Positions 26,952 to 36,148 of a stretch of 64,000 nucleotides of DNA are shown here, piece after piece. Made by a program: the position numbers and the translations under genes. Numbering within the stretch: position 1 is the first letter of the stretch; each line of letters begins with the position of its first letter. Origin of the DNA: Billgrantia desiderata (lineage in GTDB: Bacteria > Pseudomonadota > Gammaproteobacteria > Pseudomonadales > Halomonadaceae); the NCBI GenBank assembly GCA_011742915.1, contig JAAQTN010000016.1, positions 35,020 to 99,019 on the forward strand, read 5' to 3'. The notes under the pieces are model-generated. The model did not search any database, had not been told where the DNA came from, and saw only the letters and a program-made list of their open reading frames with translations.

Positions 26952-26963
26952 GTCCGCCTCCAT

Positions 26964-27860
26964 TCAGCGCGTGCGAGGGTCGAGGGCATCGCGCAGCCCG
27001 TCGCCGAGGAAGTTCAGGCACAGCAGGGTGACGGCGAGGAAGGTCGACGGCACCAGCAGCATCCAGGGGGCACCCTGCATCATGTCCACACCTTCGCTGA
27101 TCAGCACGCCCCAACTGGTCATCGGCTCCTGCACCCCGAGCCCGAGGAACGACAGGAAACTCTCCAGCAGGATCACCTTGGGCACGGTGAGGGTGACGTA
27201 GACGACCACCGGCCCCAGGGTATTGGGAATCAAGTGACGCATGACGATGGTGCGCGACCTGACGCCCAGGGCGCGGGCCGCCTCGACGAACTCGCGGCGC
27301 TTGAGCGCCAGCGTCTGGCCACGCACGATGCGCGACATGTCGAGCCACTCGACGGCGCCGATGGCGGCGTAGATCAGCAGGATGTTGCGGCCGAACACCA
27401 CCATCAGCAGGATCACCAGGAACATGAACGGCAGCGAATACATGATGTCGACGAAGCGCATCATCAGATTGTCGACCCGGCCGCCCAAATAGCCGGCGAT
27501 GGCACCGTAGAGCACGCCGATCACCAGCGAGACGAGGGTGGCCACCAGTGCCACCGAGAGCGATATCTGGCCGCCATAGAGGGTTCGGGTCAGCAGGTCG
27601 CGACCATTGGCGTCGGTGCCCGCCAAGTGGCCATCGGCAAGGCTGGGTGGAGCCCTGAAGGCGTTCCAGTTGACCTCGTTGAGTCCCCATGGTGTCAGCC
27701 AGGGGCCCACGACGCAGGCAATGGCAATCAGGATCAGCAGCACCAGGCTGACCATGGCGGCGCGGTTCTGCTTCAGGCGCCGCCAGGCGTCACGTCCCAG
27801 GCTTTCGCCCGCCGGCAGGTCGCCGGCGCCTGGGTGGGTTGCGGTGTGTTCAGTCGTCAT
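26964..27860 (-). CDS. oppC: Peptide ABC transporter permease OppC
   Basis: 298 residues. An N-terminal cytoplasmic segment carries WRRLKQNRAAMVSL, typical of OppC/DppC; about six membrane spans follow. The EAA loop reads EFVEAARALGVRSRTIVMRHLIPN, the contact site for the ATPase. The start overlaps the oppB stop by 11 nt. It ends with SFLGLGVQEP...GDGLRDALDPRTR, as expected for the family. Confidence 0.93.
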   Translation of the reverse strand: MTTEHTATHPGAGDLPAGESLGRDAWRRLKQNRAAMVSLVLLILIAIACVVGPWLTPWGLNEVNWNAFRAPPSLADGHLAGTDANGRDLLTRTLYGGQISLSVALVATLVSLVIGVLYGAIAGYLGGRVDNLMMRFVDIMYSLPFMFLVILLMVVFGRNILLIYAAIGAVEWLDMSRIVRGQTLALKRREFVEAARALGVRSRTIVMRHLIPNTLGPVVVYVTLTVPKVILLESFLSFLGLGVQEPMTSWGVLISEGVDMMQGAPWMLLVPSTFLAVTLLCLNFLGDGLRDALDPRTR

Positions 27861-28776
27861 AGCGGATCTGCGGGTCGAGGGCGGAATAGAGGACGTCGAC
27901 GATCAGGTTGAGCAGCACGATCAGGATGCCGTAGAACACCACGGTGCCCATCACCAGGGTGTAGTCGCGATTCAGGGCGGCCTGAACGAAGTAGCGGCCG
28001 ATACCGGGGATGCCGAAGATCTGTTCGATCACCACCGAGCCGGTGATGATGCCGGCAATGGCTGGCCCCAGATAAGAAACCACCGGCAGCAGGGCGGGGC
28101 GCAGTGCGTGGCGCCAGATCACCTCACGCTCCGACAGCCCCTTGGCGCGTGCGGTGCGGATGTAGTGAGTGCCAAGGACCTCGATCATGCTGGCCCGCGT
28201 CATGCGCGCGATATACGCCACCTGCTGGATCGACAGCGCTACCACCGGCAGCACCATGTTGCGCCAGTGCCCGTCGTTCCAGCCGCCCACCGGCAGCCAG
28301 GCCAGCAGTACGCCGAACACCAGCGCGAGTATCGGGGCGATGACGAAATTGGGGATCGCGACCCCGGCCAGCGCCGTGCCCATCACCAGATAGTCGACGC
28401 TCGAGTTGCGATGCAGCGCGGCCACGATGCCGAGCGGTAGCCCCAGGGCAATGGCCAGGGCGATGGCCCACAGGCCGAGTTCGAGGCTGACCGGAAACCC
28501 CTGGGCGATCAGCTCGGTGACGGTGAAGTCCTTGTAGCGGAAGGAGGGGCCGAAATCTCCCTGCAGCAGGTTGCCCAGATAGATCAGGTACTGCCGCCAC
28601 ACCGGCTGGTCGAGGTGGTAGGCCGCGCGCAGGTTGGCCTCGATCTCGGCCGGCAGCTGGCGTTCGCCGTCGAACGGCCCGCCCGGTGCCAGATGCATCA
28701 GGAAGAACGACAGCGTGATGACGATCAGCAGCGTAGGAATGGCCTGGAGCAGGCGCTTGAAGACATAGAGCAGCAT
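27850..28776 (-). CDS. oppB: Peptide ABC transporter permease OppB
   Basis: 308 residues starting MLLYVFKRLLQAIPTLLIVI, the OppB/DppB opening. Six membrane spans; the EAA loop is HYIRTARAKGLSEREVIWRHALRPALLPVV. It pairs with OppC to form the inner-membrane channel. It starts 51 nt after oppA, with a strong hairpin in the gap that may set the ratio of binding protein to permease. Confidence 0.94.
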   Translation of the reverse strand: MLLYVFKRLLQAIPTLLIVITLSFFLMHLAPGGPFDGERQLPAEIEANLRAAYHLDQPVWRQYLIYLGNLLQGDFGPSFRYKDFTVTELIAQGFPVSLELGLWAIALAIALGLPLGIVAALHRNSSVDYLVMGTALAGVAIPNFVIAPILALVFGVLLAWLPVGGWNDGHWRNMVLPVVALSIQQVAYIARMTRASMIEVLGTHYIRTARAKGLSEREVIWRHALRPALLPVVSYLGPAIAGIITGSVVIEQIFGIPGIGRYFVQAALNRDYTLVMGTVVFYGILIVLLNLIVDVLYSALDPQIRYDD

Positions 28777-28786
28777 GGCATCCCCC

Positions 28787-28806
28787 GGCCCCGGCTGCCC
28801 GGGGCC
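28787..28806 (-). terminator. oppA-oppB intercistronic hairpin
   Basis: GGCCCCGG (28787-28794) pairs perfectly with CCGGGGCC (28799-28806) around a 4-nt loop. No T-run follows. It probably protects the 3' end of oppA mRNA or partly terminates transcription, as is common after periplasmic binding-protein genes. Confidence 0.6.
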
Positions 28807-28827
28807 TCGTCAGGCTAGATGGAGAGA

Positions 28828-30414
28828 TCACTCTTCGAAGGAGACCCAGCGCGAGCGGTGGATGTCCTCGATGTTGTTCTCCCAGCCTTGCAGGGCGGGA
28901 TTCACCAGGTTGCGCGAGACGTAATAGAAGATCGGCAGGGTGGCACTGTCTTCGAGAGCCAGGCGTTCGGCCTCGGCCATGATCTCGCCGCGGCGGTCGA
29001 GATCCTGGGTCTCGGCGGCCTCGCGCATCAGCGCATCGAACTCCTCGTTGCTGTAGGCGCCGTAGTTGTTGGCCACGCCGCTCTCCAGCAGGCTGAGGAA
29101 ATTCTGGGCGTCGTTGTAGTCGCCGATCCACCCGGCGCGTCCTACGTCGAAGTCGCCCTGCCGCAGGTCGGCGTAGTGCACGGCGATTTCCGAGTTGAAC
29201 AGGTCGACCTCGACGCCCAGCGGCTCCCACATGGCGCCGATGGCGATGGCCACCTGGCGGTGATCCTCGCTGGTGTTGTAGCGCAGGCGCAGCTGCAGGG
29301 GATTGTCGGGGCCATAGCCGGCCTCGCTCATCAGTTCGCGGGCGCGCTCCAGGCGCTCCTCCTGAGACATGTCGACGAACGGGACCATCGCCGGCTCGTA
29401 GTGGCTGACACCGGGCGGGACGAAGCTGTAGGCCGGCTCCTCGCCGGTGCCCAGGATCTGCTCGGTGATCACCTCGCGGCGCACGGCCAGGCTCAATGCC
29501 TTGCGCACGCGCGGGTCCGCCGTAGGGTGGCCCTCGCGGGAGTTGAGCACGTAGTAGTAGATGCCGAGGAAGGGCGCCGTGTGGGTCGCGTCGGGCAGGT
29601 TGTCACGCAGCCAGCGATACTGCTGGGTCGGGAACTCCCGCGCCACGTCGATCTCGCCGGCACGAAAGCGGTTGAGCGCCGTGTTGCGCTCCTCGATGGG
29701 GAAGTAGATCACCTGGTCGAGTGCGACATTGTCGGCATCATGGAAGTGCTCGTTGCGGATCGCCTCGATACGAGTCTGCGATTGCCAGCGTTGGAGCTTG
29801 AAGGGACCGTTGGAGACCATGCTGCCGGGTCGCGACCAGCGGTCGCCGTGCTCCTCCACCACGTGCCTGGGCACCGGGTAGGCGGTGTAGTGGGAGAGTT
29901 GGTCGAGGAAATAGGGGGTCGAGCGTTCCAGGGTGATCTGCAGGGTATGATCGTCCAGGGCCTCGATGCCCAGCGTCTCTGGCTCGGCCTCGCCGGTGTA
30001 GATCGCTTCGGCATTCTGCACCGGATAGAGCAGGTAGGCATAGTCGGCGGCCGTCGCCGGGGTAAGGATACGCCGGAAGGCGAAGACGAAGTCTTCGGCG
30101 GTCACCGGCTCGCCGTCGGACCAGCGAGCGTCCTGACGAAGTTGAAACGTATACACGGTGCCGTCTTCGGAGATCTCCCACGACTCGGCCACGCCGGGAA
30201 TGCGCTCGCCGTCGGCGGCTTCGGTGATCAGGCCTTCGAAGAGGTCGCCTACCACGTCGTTCTCCCAGGTGCCGCTGATCTTGTGAGGGTCGAGGGAGGC
30301 GGGCTCGCCCATGATGGCGATGCGCAGCGTGTCGGCCTGCAGCGGCAGGGCGGTCAGGCTTGCCGTCAGCGTCAGGACGGGAAGGGACAGAGGGAAGCGT
30401 AGCTTGGACATCAT
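28828..30414 (-). CDS. oppA: Periplasmic oligopeptide-binding protein OppA/MppA-like
   Basis: 528 residues with a signal peptide (cleavage near LQA, residue ~27; no lipobox Cys, so soluble). The SBP_bac_5 fold is evident from GEPASLDPHKISGTWENDVVGDLFEGL, GVAESWEISEDGTVYTFQLRQDARWSDGEPVTAEDFVFAFRR in successive stretches, and NSREGHPTADPRVRKALSLAVRRE. It captures peptides for OppBC-DF. GGAG lies 10 nt before the ATG. Promoter elements are not obvious, but a direct repeat lies ~90 bp upstream. Confidence 0.94.
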   Translation of the reverse strand: MMSKLRFPLSLPVLTLTASLTALPLQADTLRIAIMGEPASLDPHKISGTWENDVVGDLFEGLITEAADGERIPGVAESWEISEDGTVYTFQLRQDARWSDGEPVTAEDFVFAFRRILTPATAADYAYLLYPVQNAEAIYTGEAEPETLGIEALDDHTLQITLERSTPYFLDQLSHYTAYPVPRHVVEEHGDRWSRPGSMVSNGPFKLQRWQSQTRIEAIRNEHFHDADNVALDQVIYFPIEERNTALNRFRAGEIDVAREFPTQQYRWLRDNLPDATHTAPFLGIYYYVLNSREGHPTADPRVRKALSLAVRREVITEQILGTGEEPAYSFVPPGVSHYEPAMVPFVDMSQEERLERARELMSEAGYGPDNPLQLRLRYNTSEDHRQVAIAIGAMWEPLGVEVDLFNSEIAVHYADLRQGDFDVGRAGWIGDYNDAQNFLSLLESGVANNYGAYSNEEFDALMREAAETQDLDRRGEIMAEAERLALEDSATLPIFYYVSRNLVNPALQGWENNIEDIHRSRWVSFEE

Positions 30415-30500
30415 TAGTATGTTTCTCCTTGTATCTTGTTATTGAATGGCTAATCCACCGCCAACTCGCTTAACCCTAGTAGATTTAACCAGGAATGTGA

Positions 30501-30531
30501 TGTAAGACTTTCGCCTGCTTGTGTGTAAGAC
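30501..30531. promoter_or_regulatory. Direct repeat upstream of oppA
   Basis: TGTAAGAC occurs at 30501-30508 and 30524-30531, 23 bp start to start, about two helical turns, in the oppA-prfB divergent region. It could be a tandem activator site. No match to a known regulator was recognised. Confidence 0.35.
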
Positions 30532-30670
30532 ATTGCTGACAGTGCCGGCCGGCAAGGATGCGCCCCTGCGCCGAGTTCGCTACAATAAGCGCCTTTTCCG
30601 CGCCGTCCGCCCAGGGTTCGTATCCTTCGGCGGCGTCGTTATTCCCTAGCGAATCAGGCGAGCGAGCCCC

Positions 30671-31769
30671 ATGCTGGAAACCAACCCCATTCACAACCTC
30701 ATCAAGGACCTGGCCGAACGGACAGACGTCCTGAGGGGGTATCTTTGACTATGCCGAACGCAAGGATCGGCTAGAGGAAGTCTCCCGCGAGCTGGAAGAC
30801 CCGAACGTCTGGAACGACCCCGAGTACGCGCAGAAGCTGGGCAAGGAGCGCGCCGCGCTGGAGCTGGTGGTCGAGACCATCGACGAGCTCGACCGGGGCC
30901 TGGCGGACAGCCGCGACCTGCTCGAGCTGGCCGAGATGGAGGAGGACGAGGACACCGTCGCCGAAGTCCGCAAGGAGCTCGACGGCCTGCAGGCGAGCCT
31001 CGAGAAGCTCGAGTTCCGGCGCATGTTCTCCGGCGAGATGGACGCCAACAACGCCTACCTGGACATCCAGGCCGGCTCCGGCGGCACCGAGGCTCAGGAC
31101 TGGGCCAACATGCTGCTGCGCATGTACCTGCGCTGGTGCGAGCACCACGGCTTCAAGACCGAGATCACCGAGCTTTCCGCCGGTGAGGTGGCGGGCATCA
31201 AGTCGGCCACGATTCACGTGCAGGGCGACCACGCCTTCGGCTGGCTGCGTACCGAGACCGGCGTGCACCGCCTGGTGCGCAAGAGCCCGTTCGACTCCGG
31301 CGGCCGTCGCCACACGTCGTTCGCCTCGGTGTTCCTGTCGCCGGAGATCGACGACAGCTTCGAGGTCGAGATCAACCCGGCGGACCTGCGCGTCGACACC
31401 TACCGCTCCAGCGGCGCCGGCGGTCAGCACGTCAACACCACCGATTCCGCGGTGCGTATCACCCACGAGCCCACCGGCATCGTGGTGGCCTGTCAGAGCC
31501 AGCGCAGCCAGCACGCCAACCGCGACTTCGCCATGAAGCAGCTCAAGGCGAGGCTGTGGGAGCACGAGATGGAGAAGCGCAACGCCGCCAAGCAGGAAGC
31601 GGAAGACTCCAAGGCCGATATCGGCTGGGGCAGCCAGATCCGCTCCTACGTGCTCGACGACCAGCGCATCAAGGACCTGCGAACCGGCGTGCAGACCAGC
31701 AACTGCGACCGGGTGCTGGACGGCGATCTGGACGCCTTCATCGAAGCCAGCTTGAAGCAAGGCTTGTAA
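30671..31769 (+). CDS. prfB: Peptide chain release factor RF2, with programmed +1 frameshift
   Basis: 365 residues if decoded as codons 30671-30745 joined to 30747-31769, the exact length of E. coli RF2. The first 25 codons end in CTT, then TGA (30746-30748) followed by C: the classic CTTTGAC slip site with an AGGGGG Shine-Dalgarno-like stimulator just upstream (30734-30739). RF2 itself recognises UGA, so low RF2 favours the shift. SPF anticodon motif (RKSPFDSGG) and catalytic GGQ at residues 250-252 (codons 31419-31427) are intact. lysS follows, as in E. coli. Confidence 0.97.
30734..30749 (+). promoter_or_regulatory. RF2 programmed frameshift signal
   Basis: AGGGGGTATCTTTGAC: internal Shine-Dalgarno, 3-nt spacing to CTT, in-frame UGA and following C. 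It matches the E. coli prfB signal base for base. Confidence 0.97.
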
Positions 31770-31894
31770 CCGGCACTTGCGCTTGCCGATACGGCAGAGC
31801 CCCTCGATTCGAGGCGTGTAAAGGGCGCGCCTCTCCCGTCGAGGGGCGTCTTGTCTCGGTATCTTTCGAACGGATGAATCCAACAGGTAGCAAC

Positions 31895-33445
31895 ATGGCC
31901 AACCAGAGCTCCTCCCCGGAAAGCCCCCAGACCGACGAGAACCGTCTGATCGCCGAGCGTCGGGCCAAGCTGGCGGCACGCCGCGAGCGCGCCGCCGCCA
32001 CCGGCGGCAGCGCCTTCCCCAACGACTTCCGCCGCGACAGCCTGGCGGCCGAGCTGATCGCCGAGCTGGGCGAGAAGGACAAGGCCGAGCTGGAGGCGCT
32101 CAGCCGCCCGGCGGCGGTGGCCGGGCGCATCATGCGCAAGCGCGGTCCGTTCCTGGTGATCCAGGATCCCAGCGCCACGATCCAGCTCTACGTCGACAAG
32201 CAGGGCCTGCCGGAAGCGACGCTCGAGGACATCAAGGGCTGGGACATCGGCGACATCGTCGCGGCCCGCGGCCCGGTGCACAAGTCGGGCAAGGGCGACC
32301 TCTACGTGATGATGGAAGAGGCCAGGCTGCTGACCAAGAGCCTGCGTCCGCTGCCGGACAAGTTCCACGGCCTGACCGACATGGAGGCGCGCTACCGCCA
32401 GCGCTACGTCGACCTGATCATGAACCCCGACTCGCGAAAGGTGTTCGAGACCCGCGCCGGGGTGATCAGCGCCATGCGCCGCTTCTTCGAGGAGCGCGGC
32501 TTCATGGAGGTGGAAACCCCTATGCTGCAGCCGATTCCCGGCGGTGCCACCGCGCGGCCCTTCATCACCCACCACAATGCGCTGGACATCGACATGTACC
32601 TGCGCATCGCACCGGAGCTCTACCTCAAGCGCCTGGTGGTGGGCGGCTTCGAGAAGGTCTTCGAGATCAATCGGAACTTCCGTAACGAAGGTCTCTCGAC
32701 TCGCCACAACCCCGAGTTCACCATGGTCGAGTTCTATCAGGCACATGCCAACCATCATGACCTGATGGATCTCACCGAGGAGATGCTGCGCACCATCGCG
32801 CTCAAGGTGCTGGGCACCACTACCGTGGTCAACACCGTGCGCAACGCCGAGGGCGAGGTGCTCGAGAGCTACGAGTACGACTTCGGCAAGCCGCTCAAGC
32901 GCATCAGCGTGTTCGACTCGATTCTCGAGTTCAACCCGGACATCCACGCCGAGGCGCTGGCCGACGAGGCCGCCGCGCGGCAGATCGCCGAGCGGCTGGA
33001 CATCGACGTCAAGGACGGCTGGGGCCTGGGCAAGATCCAGATCGAGATCTTCGAGAAGACCGTCGAGCATCGCCTCAAGGACCCGACCTTCATCACCGAT
33101 TACCCCACCGAGGTGAGCCCGCTGGCACGGCGCAACGACAGCAACCCGTTCGTCACCGAGCGCTTCGAGTTCTTCGTCGGCGGGCGCGAGATCGCCAACG
33201 GCTTCTCGGAGCTCAACGACGCCGAGGACCAGGCCGAGCGCTTCCGCGCCCAGGCGGCGGAGAAGGAGGCCGGCGACCTCGAGGCGATGTACTACGACGC
33301 CGACTACGTGCGCGCACTGGAGTACGGCTTGCCGCCCACCGCCGGTGAGGGCATCGGCATCGACCGCCTGGTCATGCTGTTCACCGACAGCGCCTCGATT
33401 CGGGATGTGTTGCTGTTCCCGGCCATGCGCCCTGAGGTTGAATGA
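31895..33445 (+). CDS. lysS: Lysine--tRNA ligase, class II
   Basis: 516 residues from the ATG at 31895; a longer open frame upstream overlaps prfB and is not coding. The N-terminal OB-fold anticodon domain (~65-170, including [17 protein letters not shown]) is followed by the class II core: motif 1 in [22 protein letters not shown], motif 2 [14 protein letters not shown], motif 3 [29 protein letters not shown] precedes the start. The first family B element begins right after the stop. Confidence 0.96.
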   Translation: MANQSSSPESPQTDENRLIAERRAKLAARRERAAATGGSAFPNDFRRDSLAAELIAELGEKDKAELEALSRPAAVAGRIMRKRGPFLVIQDPSATIQLYVDKQGLPEATLEDIKGWDIGDIVAARGPVHKSGKGDLYVMMEEARLLTKSLRPLPDKFHGLTDMEARYRQRYVDLIMNPDSRKVFETRAGVISAMRRFFEERGFMEVETPMLQPIPGGATARPFITHHNALDIDMYLRIAPELYLKRLVVGGFEKVFEINRNFRNEGLSTRHNPEFTMVEFYQAHANHHDLMDLTEEMLRTIALKVLGTTTVVNTVRNAEGEVLESYEYDFGKPLKRISVFDSILEFNPDIHAEALADEAAARQIAERLDIDVKDGWGLGKIQIEIFEKTVEHRLKDPTFITDYPTEVSPLARRNDSNPFVTERFEFFVGGREIANGFSELNDAEDQAERFRAQAAEKEAGDLEAMYYDADYVRALEYGLPPTAGEGIGIDRLVMLFTDSASIRDVLLFPAMRPEVE

Positions 33446-33560
33446 AGGGGCTACGCTTCGGCCAGGCGTTGTTGCTCAGGAGTTCGCTTTGCTCATGTAC
33501 AAACTCGTACACTCCGCCAGCGAACACCTGAGCGCCTAGCCTGGCCTTTGCTCGCCTCCT
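33446..33560 (+). repeat. Family B 3'-flanking hairpin element, copy 2
   Basis: Arms GCTCAGGAGTTCGCT (33474-33488) and AGCGAACACCTGAGC (33519-33533) pair with one mismatch around the core TGCTCATGTAC ... GTACACTCCGC. Here the inner stem is GTAC/GTAC instead of TTTAC/GTAAA. The 3' flank GCGCCTAGCCTGGCCTTTG matches the other copies. It starts immediately after the lysS stop. Confidence 0.85.
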
Positions 33561-33588
33561 TCCGCTGGGAGCGGTGGCTGAGCGAGGG

Positions 33589-33690
33589 GCGCCGGGGGAG
33601 GCCGAAGAGGAGGTTTTTTGCCATGGATGGCAAAAGTAGCGCCCAGGGATGGGTTCACAGCGCCTCCTCGAAGGCCTGCCCCCGGTAAAG
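33589..33690 (-). repeat. Family A intergenic hairpin element, copy 2 (reverse orientation)
   Basis: The core is at 33637-33660 on the minus strand. The inner stem TTTTGCCAT (33616-33624) pairs with ATGGCAAAA (33627-33635). The outer arms (GAAGAGGAGG side and CCTCCTCGAAGGCC side) also pair. It lies back to back with family B copy 2. Confidence 0.85.
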
Positions 33691-33724
33691 CCCCGGGCTA
33701 CTTGGTGCCGCCCCGGCGGAAGTA

Positions 33725-33754
33725 TTGGTAAGCGGCGGCGCTAGCGCCCATAAT
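33725..33754 (+). promoter_or_regulatory. Promoter of the small acidic protein gene
   Basis: TTGGTA (33725-33730) and CATAAT (33749-33754) are separated by 18 bp and lie ~30 bp before the start codon. It restarts transcription after the two repeat elements. Confidence 0.6.
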
Positions 33755-33784
33755 GATCACCGTTTCGACGTCGAGGAGACCGCG

Positions 33785-34171
33785 ATGAAACTGCTCAACC
33801 GCTCCGCCCTGAGCGTCAGGCCGACCCGGCACTTCGTGGACTGGATCAATGCGCTGGAACCCACCATGGGGGAGGACGACCTCACCCTGGAGGACGTCGA
33901 ACGTGAAAGCACGGTCTATCTGATTCCCGAGATGGACACCCCGGAGGCCCTGGAGGCCTTCGTGCGCGAGCGCTACCTCGAGATCCTCGAGACCGAGCTG
34001 CGCGCCTGGGAGGAGGACGAGCGGCAGTGGCCCGAGGCTCTCGACTGGGCGCTGTTCCAGCGCTTCCTGCAGGTCGAGCATAGCTATCTCGCCATCGACC
34101 TGGACGACGAAACGGCGCTGGAAATCTCCGAGGTCGACGATTCACTCCTGCTGGAAACCGACCAGGACTGA
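33785..34171 (+). CDS. Conserved acidic protein of unknown function
   Basis: 128 residues from the ATG at 33785, with GAGGAG six nt upstream. It begins MKLLNRSALSVRPTRHFVDW and is strongly acidic (dense Glu/Asp, e.g. EDDLTLEDVERE and LDDETALEISEVDD). No signal peptide, membrane segment or cysteine is seen. It resembles a short protein found next to various genes in pseudomonads whose function I do not know. It has its own promoter and is followed by a degenerate family B element, so it looks monocistronic. Confidence 0.8.
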   Translation: MKLLNRSALSVRPTRHFVDWINALEPTMGEDDLTLEDVERESTVYLIPEMDTPEALEAFVRERYLEILETELRAWEEDERQWPEALDWALFQRFLQVEHSYLAIDLDDETALEISEVDDSLLLETDQD

Positions 34172-34186
34172 GGAAAGCCCCGATTT

Positions 34187-34325
34187 TCTGCTGCGCTCGA
34201 TATCCCGCTCTCCGGCGGTGTCGAGGCGTCGAACCGTCGCATCCTCATTTAGCAGGCTGTAAACTCCGGTTGCTGCGCTCCGGCGGAAAGCGGGCTCTCA
34301 TCGCTCGCGACGCAAATCGGCGTCT
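34187..34325 (+). repeat. Family B hairpin element, copy 5 (degenerate)
   Basis: CTCATTTA (34244-34251) and TAAACTCCG (34260-34268) form the family core. CCGATTT (34187 on) and AAATCGG (about 34314-34320) can close the outer stem. Arms are less regular than in the other four copies. It sits between the acidic-protein gene and the MFS gene. Confidence 0.55.
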
Positions 34326-34401
34326 TTCCATTTTTAAGGCAGATGCGAAAACCGGCTGCGGCCGGTTTTCTCGTTACGAACTCCGCAGCGATGGAAACCG
34401 A

Positions 34402-35811
34402 ATGAGCCGACTCTTTTCGACCCGGCCCGGCGACGACGGCTTGCCGGGTCCCGAGCGACGCCTGGCGGTGCTGGCGCTGATCCTCGGCACGCTGATGGCG
34501 GTGGTCGATGTCACCATGGTCAACATCGCGCTGCCGTCGATAGCGCGCGATCTGCAGATCTCCGATGCCCGCGCGGTGTGGGTCACCAACCTCTACCAGA
34601 TCGTCTGCGCCGCCTTCCTGCTGGTATGCGCCTCCTTCAGCGAGATGATCAGCCGCCGTCGCCTCTACGTGGCCGGGCTGCTGCTGTTCGTGTTCGCCTC
34701 GCTGGGCGCGGCGCTGTCGCGCAGCCTGGAGTGGCTGCTGCTGTTTCGTGCGCTGCAGGGGCTGGGGGCGGCCGCCACGCTCTCCATCGGTCCGTCGCTC
34801 TATCGTTCGATCTTTCCCACCCGGCTGCTGGGCAGCGCGCTGGGGCTCTCGGCGCTGGTGGTGGCAGGTGGCTATGCCGCCGGCCCGGCGCTCGGCGGGC
34901 TGATCCTGTCGGTGGCCAACTGGCCTTGGCTGTTCGCTCTGCATCTGCCCCTGGGGCTCATTTCGCTCTGGCTGGCCTGGCGCGCGCTGCCTCGCGAGAA
35001 GGGACGCCGCGGCGGCTTCGACGGTCGCGGGGCGCTGGGCTCGGTGATCATGCTGGGCAGCTTCTTTCTGGCCATGGACACCCTGGGCCATGGGGCGCCG
35101 CTGTGGCAGGCGCTGGCCTGGCTGGCCGTGAGCGTCGTAGTGGGCTACCTCTTCCTGCGCCGCCAGCGCCGCGCCAGCCATCCGCTGCTGCCACCGCAGT
35201 TGTTCCGCGTGGCGCGCTTCCGTCTGGCGGTTTCCGCCTCGGGTCTGGCCTTCGTCGGCCAGGGGCTGGCCTTCGTCGCGCTGTCGTTCCTCTACCAGCA
35301 GGAGATGGGCTTCTCGCCGCTGCACACCGCCTGGCTGTTCACCCCCTGGCCGCTGGCCATCATGCTGGTGGGCCCGCTGGCCGGCCGCCTTGCCGACCGC
35401 GTCAATCCCAGCCTCATGGCCAGCACCGGGCTGGTGCTGCTGATGCTGGGGCTGGCCTCGCTGGCGCTGCTGCCCAAGGATGCGGGGCTCATCGACAGCC
35501 TGTGGCGCACGGCGCTCTGCGGCATCGGCTTCGGCTTGTTCCAGCCTCCCAGCAACCGCGAGATGATGACCAGTGCGCCGCGGGAGCTCAGCACCAGTGC
35601 CTCGGGGGTACTCAGCACCACGCGCACCGTGGGACAGTCCCTCGGTGTGGCCCTGGTCGGCGCCTTCATGGCCGCCAGTGCGCCGGTTCAGGTCACGCTC
35701 TGGGTCGGCTGTCTGGCCTGTCTGCTGGCACTCGGCGCCAGCCTGGCGCGGATGTCGCTCGCCGGTCAGGCACTGTCACAGGTGAAGTCGCCGGACAAGG
35801 GAGTACAATGA
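34402..35811 (+). CDS. MFS drug exporter, DHA2 (EmrB/QacA) family
   Basis: 469 residues from the ATG at 34402, with about 14 hydrophobic segments. The family motif VVDVTMVNIALPSIARDL is in the first helix, motif A-like FSEMISRRRLYVAG follows helix 2, and GPALGGLI matches motif C of the antiporters. It exports drugs or metabolites against protons. No membrane-fusion partner lies nearby. bolA starts 28 nt downstream on the same strand. Confidence 0.87.
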   Translation: MSRLFSTRPGDDGLPGPERRLAVLALILGTLMAVVDVTMVNIALPSIARDLQISDARAVWVTNLYQIVCAAFLLVCASFSEMISRRRLYVAGLLLFVFASLGAALSRSLEWLLLFRALQGLGAAATLSIGPSLYRSIFPTRLLGSALGLSALVVAGGYAAGPALGGLILSVANWPWLFALHLPLGLISLWLAWRALPREKGRRGGFDGRGALGSVIMLGSFFLAMDTLGHGAPLWQALAWLAVSVVVGYLFLRRQRRASHPLLPPQLFRVARFRLAVSASGLAFVGQGLAFVALSFLYQQEMGFSPLHTAWLFTPWPLAIMLVGPLAGRLADRVNPSLMASTGLVLLMLGLASLALLPKDAGLIDSLWRTALCGIGFGLFQPPSNREMMTSAPRELSTSASGVLSTTRTVGQSLGVALVGAFMAASAPVQVTLWVGCLACLLALGASLARMSLAGQALSQVKSPDKGVQ

Positions 35812-35839
35812 CCCCATGTTTCATCATCGAGGAGCCACC

Positions 35840-36148
35840 ATGAGCATTCAGGCCGTCATCGAAGAGAAGCTGCAGGCCCTCGAGCCCACCCACCTGGCGG
35901 TGGAGAACGAGAGTCATCGACATGCCGTTCCGGCCAACTCCGAGACCCACTTCAAGGTCACGGTGGTGTCCGAGCACTTTCAGGGCCTGATGCCGGTAAA
36001 GCGCCACCAGCGCCTCTATGCGCTGCTGGCCGATGAGCTGGCGGGGCCGGTACACGCCCTGGCGCTGCATCTCTACACGCCTCAGGAGTGGGCGGCGCGC
36101 GGCGGCGCGCGTCCCGACTCCCCCGACTGTCGCGGCGCCGGCGCGTGA
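35840..36148 (+). CDS. bolA: BolA family protein
   Basis: 102 residues from the ATG at 35840 with GAGGAG just upstream; an ATG eight codons earlier lacks a good site. The BolA class II KH-like fold is evident: IEEKLQALEPTHLAVENESHRHAVPANSETHFKVTVVS in successive stretches, with the invariant His of NESHRH and of RHQRLYALL. BolA pairs with monothiol glutaredoxins in Fe-S handling and affects morphology. The stop overlaps the GTG of the holD-like gene. Confidence 0.9.
   Translation: MSIQAVIEEKLQALEPTHLAVENESHRHAVPANSETHFKVTVVSEHFQGLMPVKRHQRLYALLADELAGPVHALALHLYTPQEWAARGGARPDSPDCRGAGA

Noticed and set aside
25341-30414. YejABEF microcin-C-type importer
   Set aside because: A fused ATPase is shared with YejF, but the binding protein and permeases look like the general Opp/Dpp class; naming as opp is safer.
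31556-31894. N-terminal extension of LysRS
   Set aside because: The frame overlaps prfB and has no family similarity; the ATG at 31895 gives the expected length.
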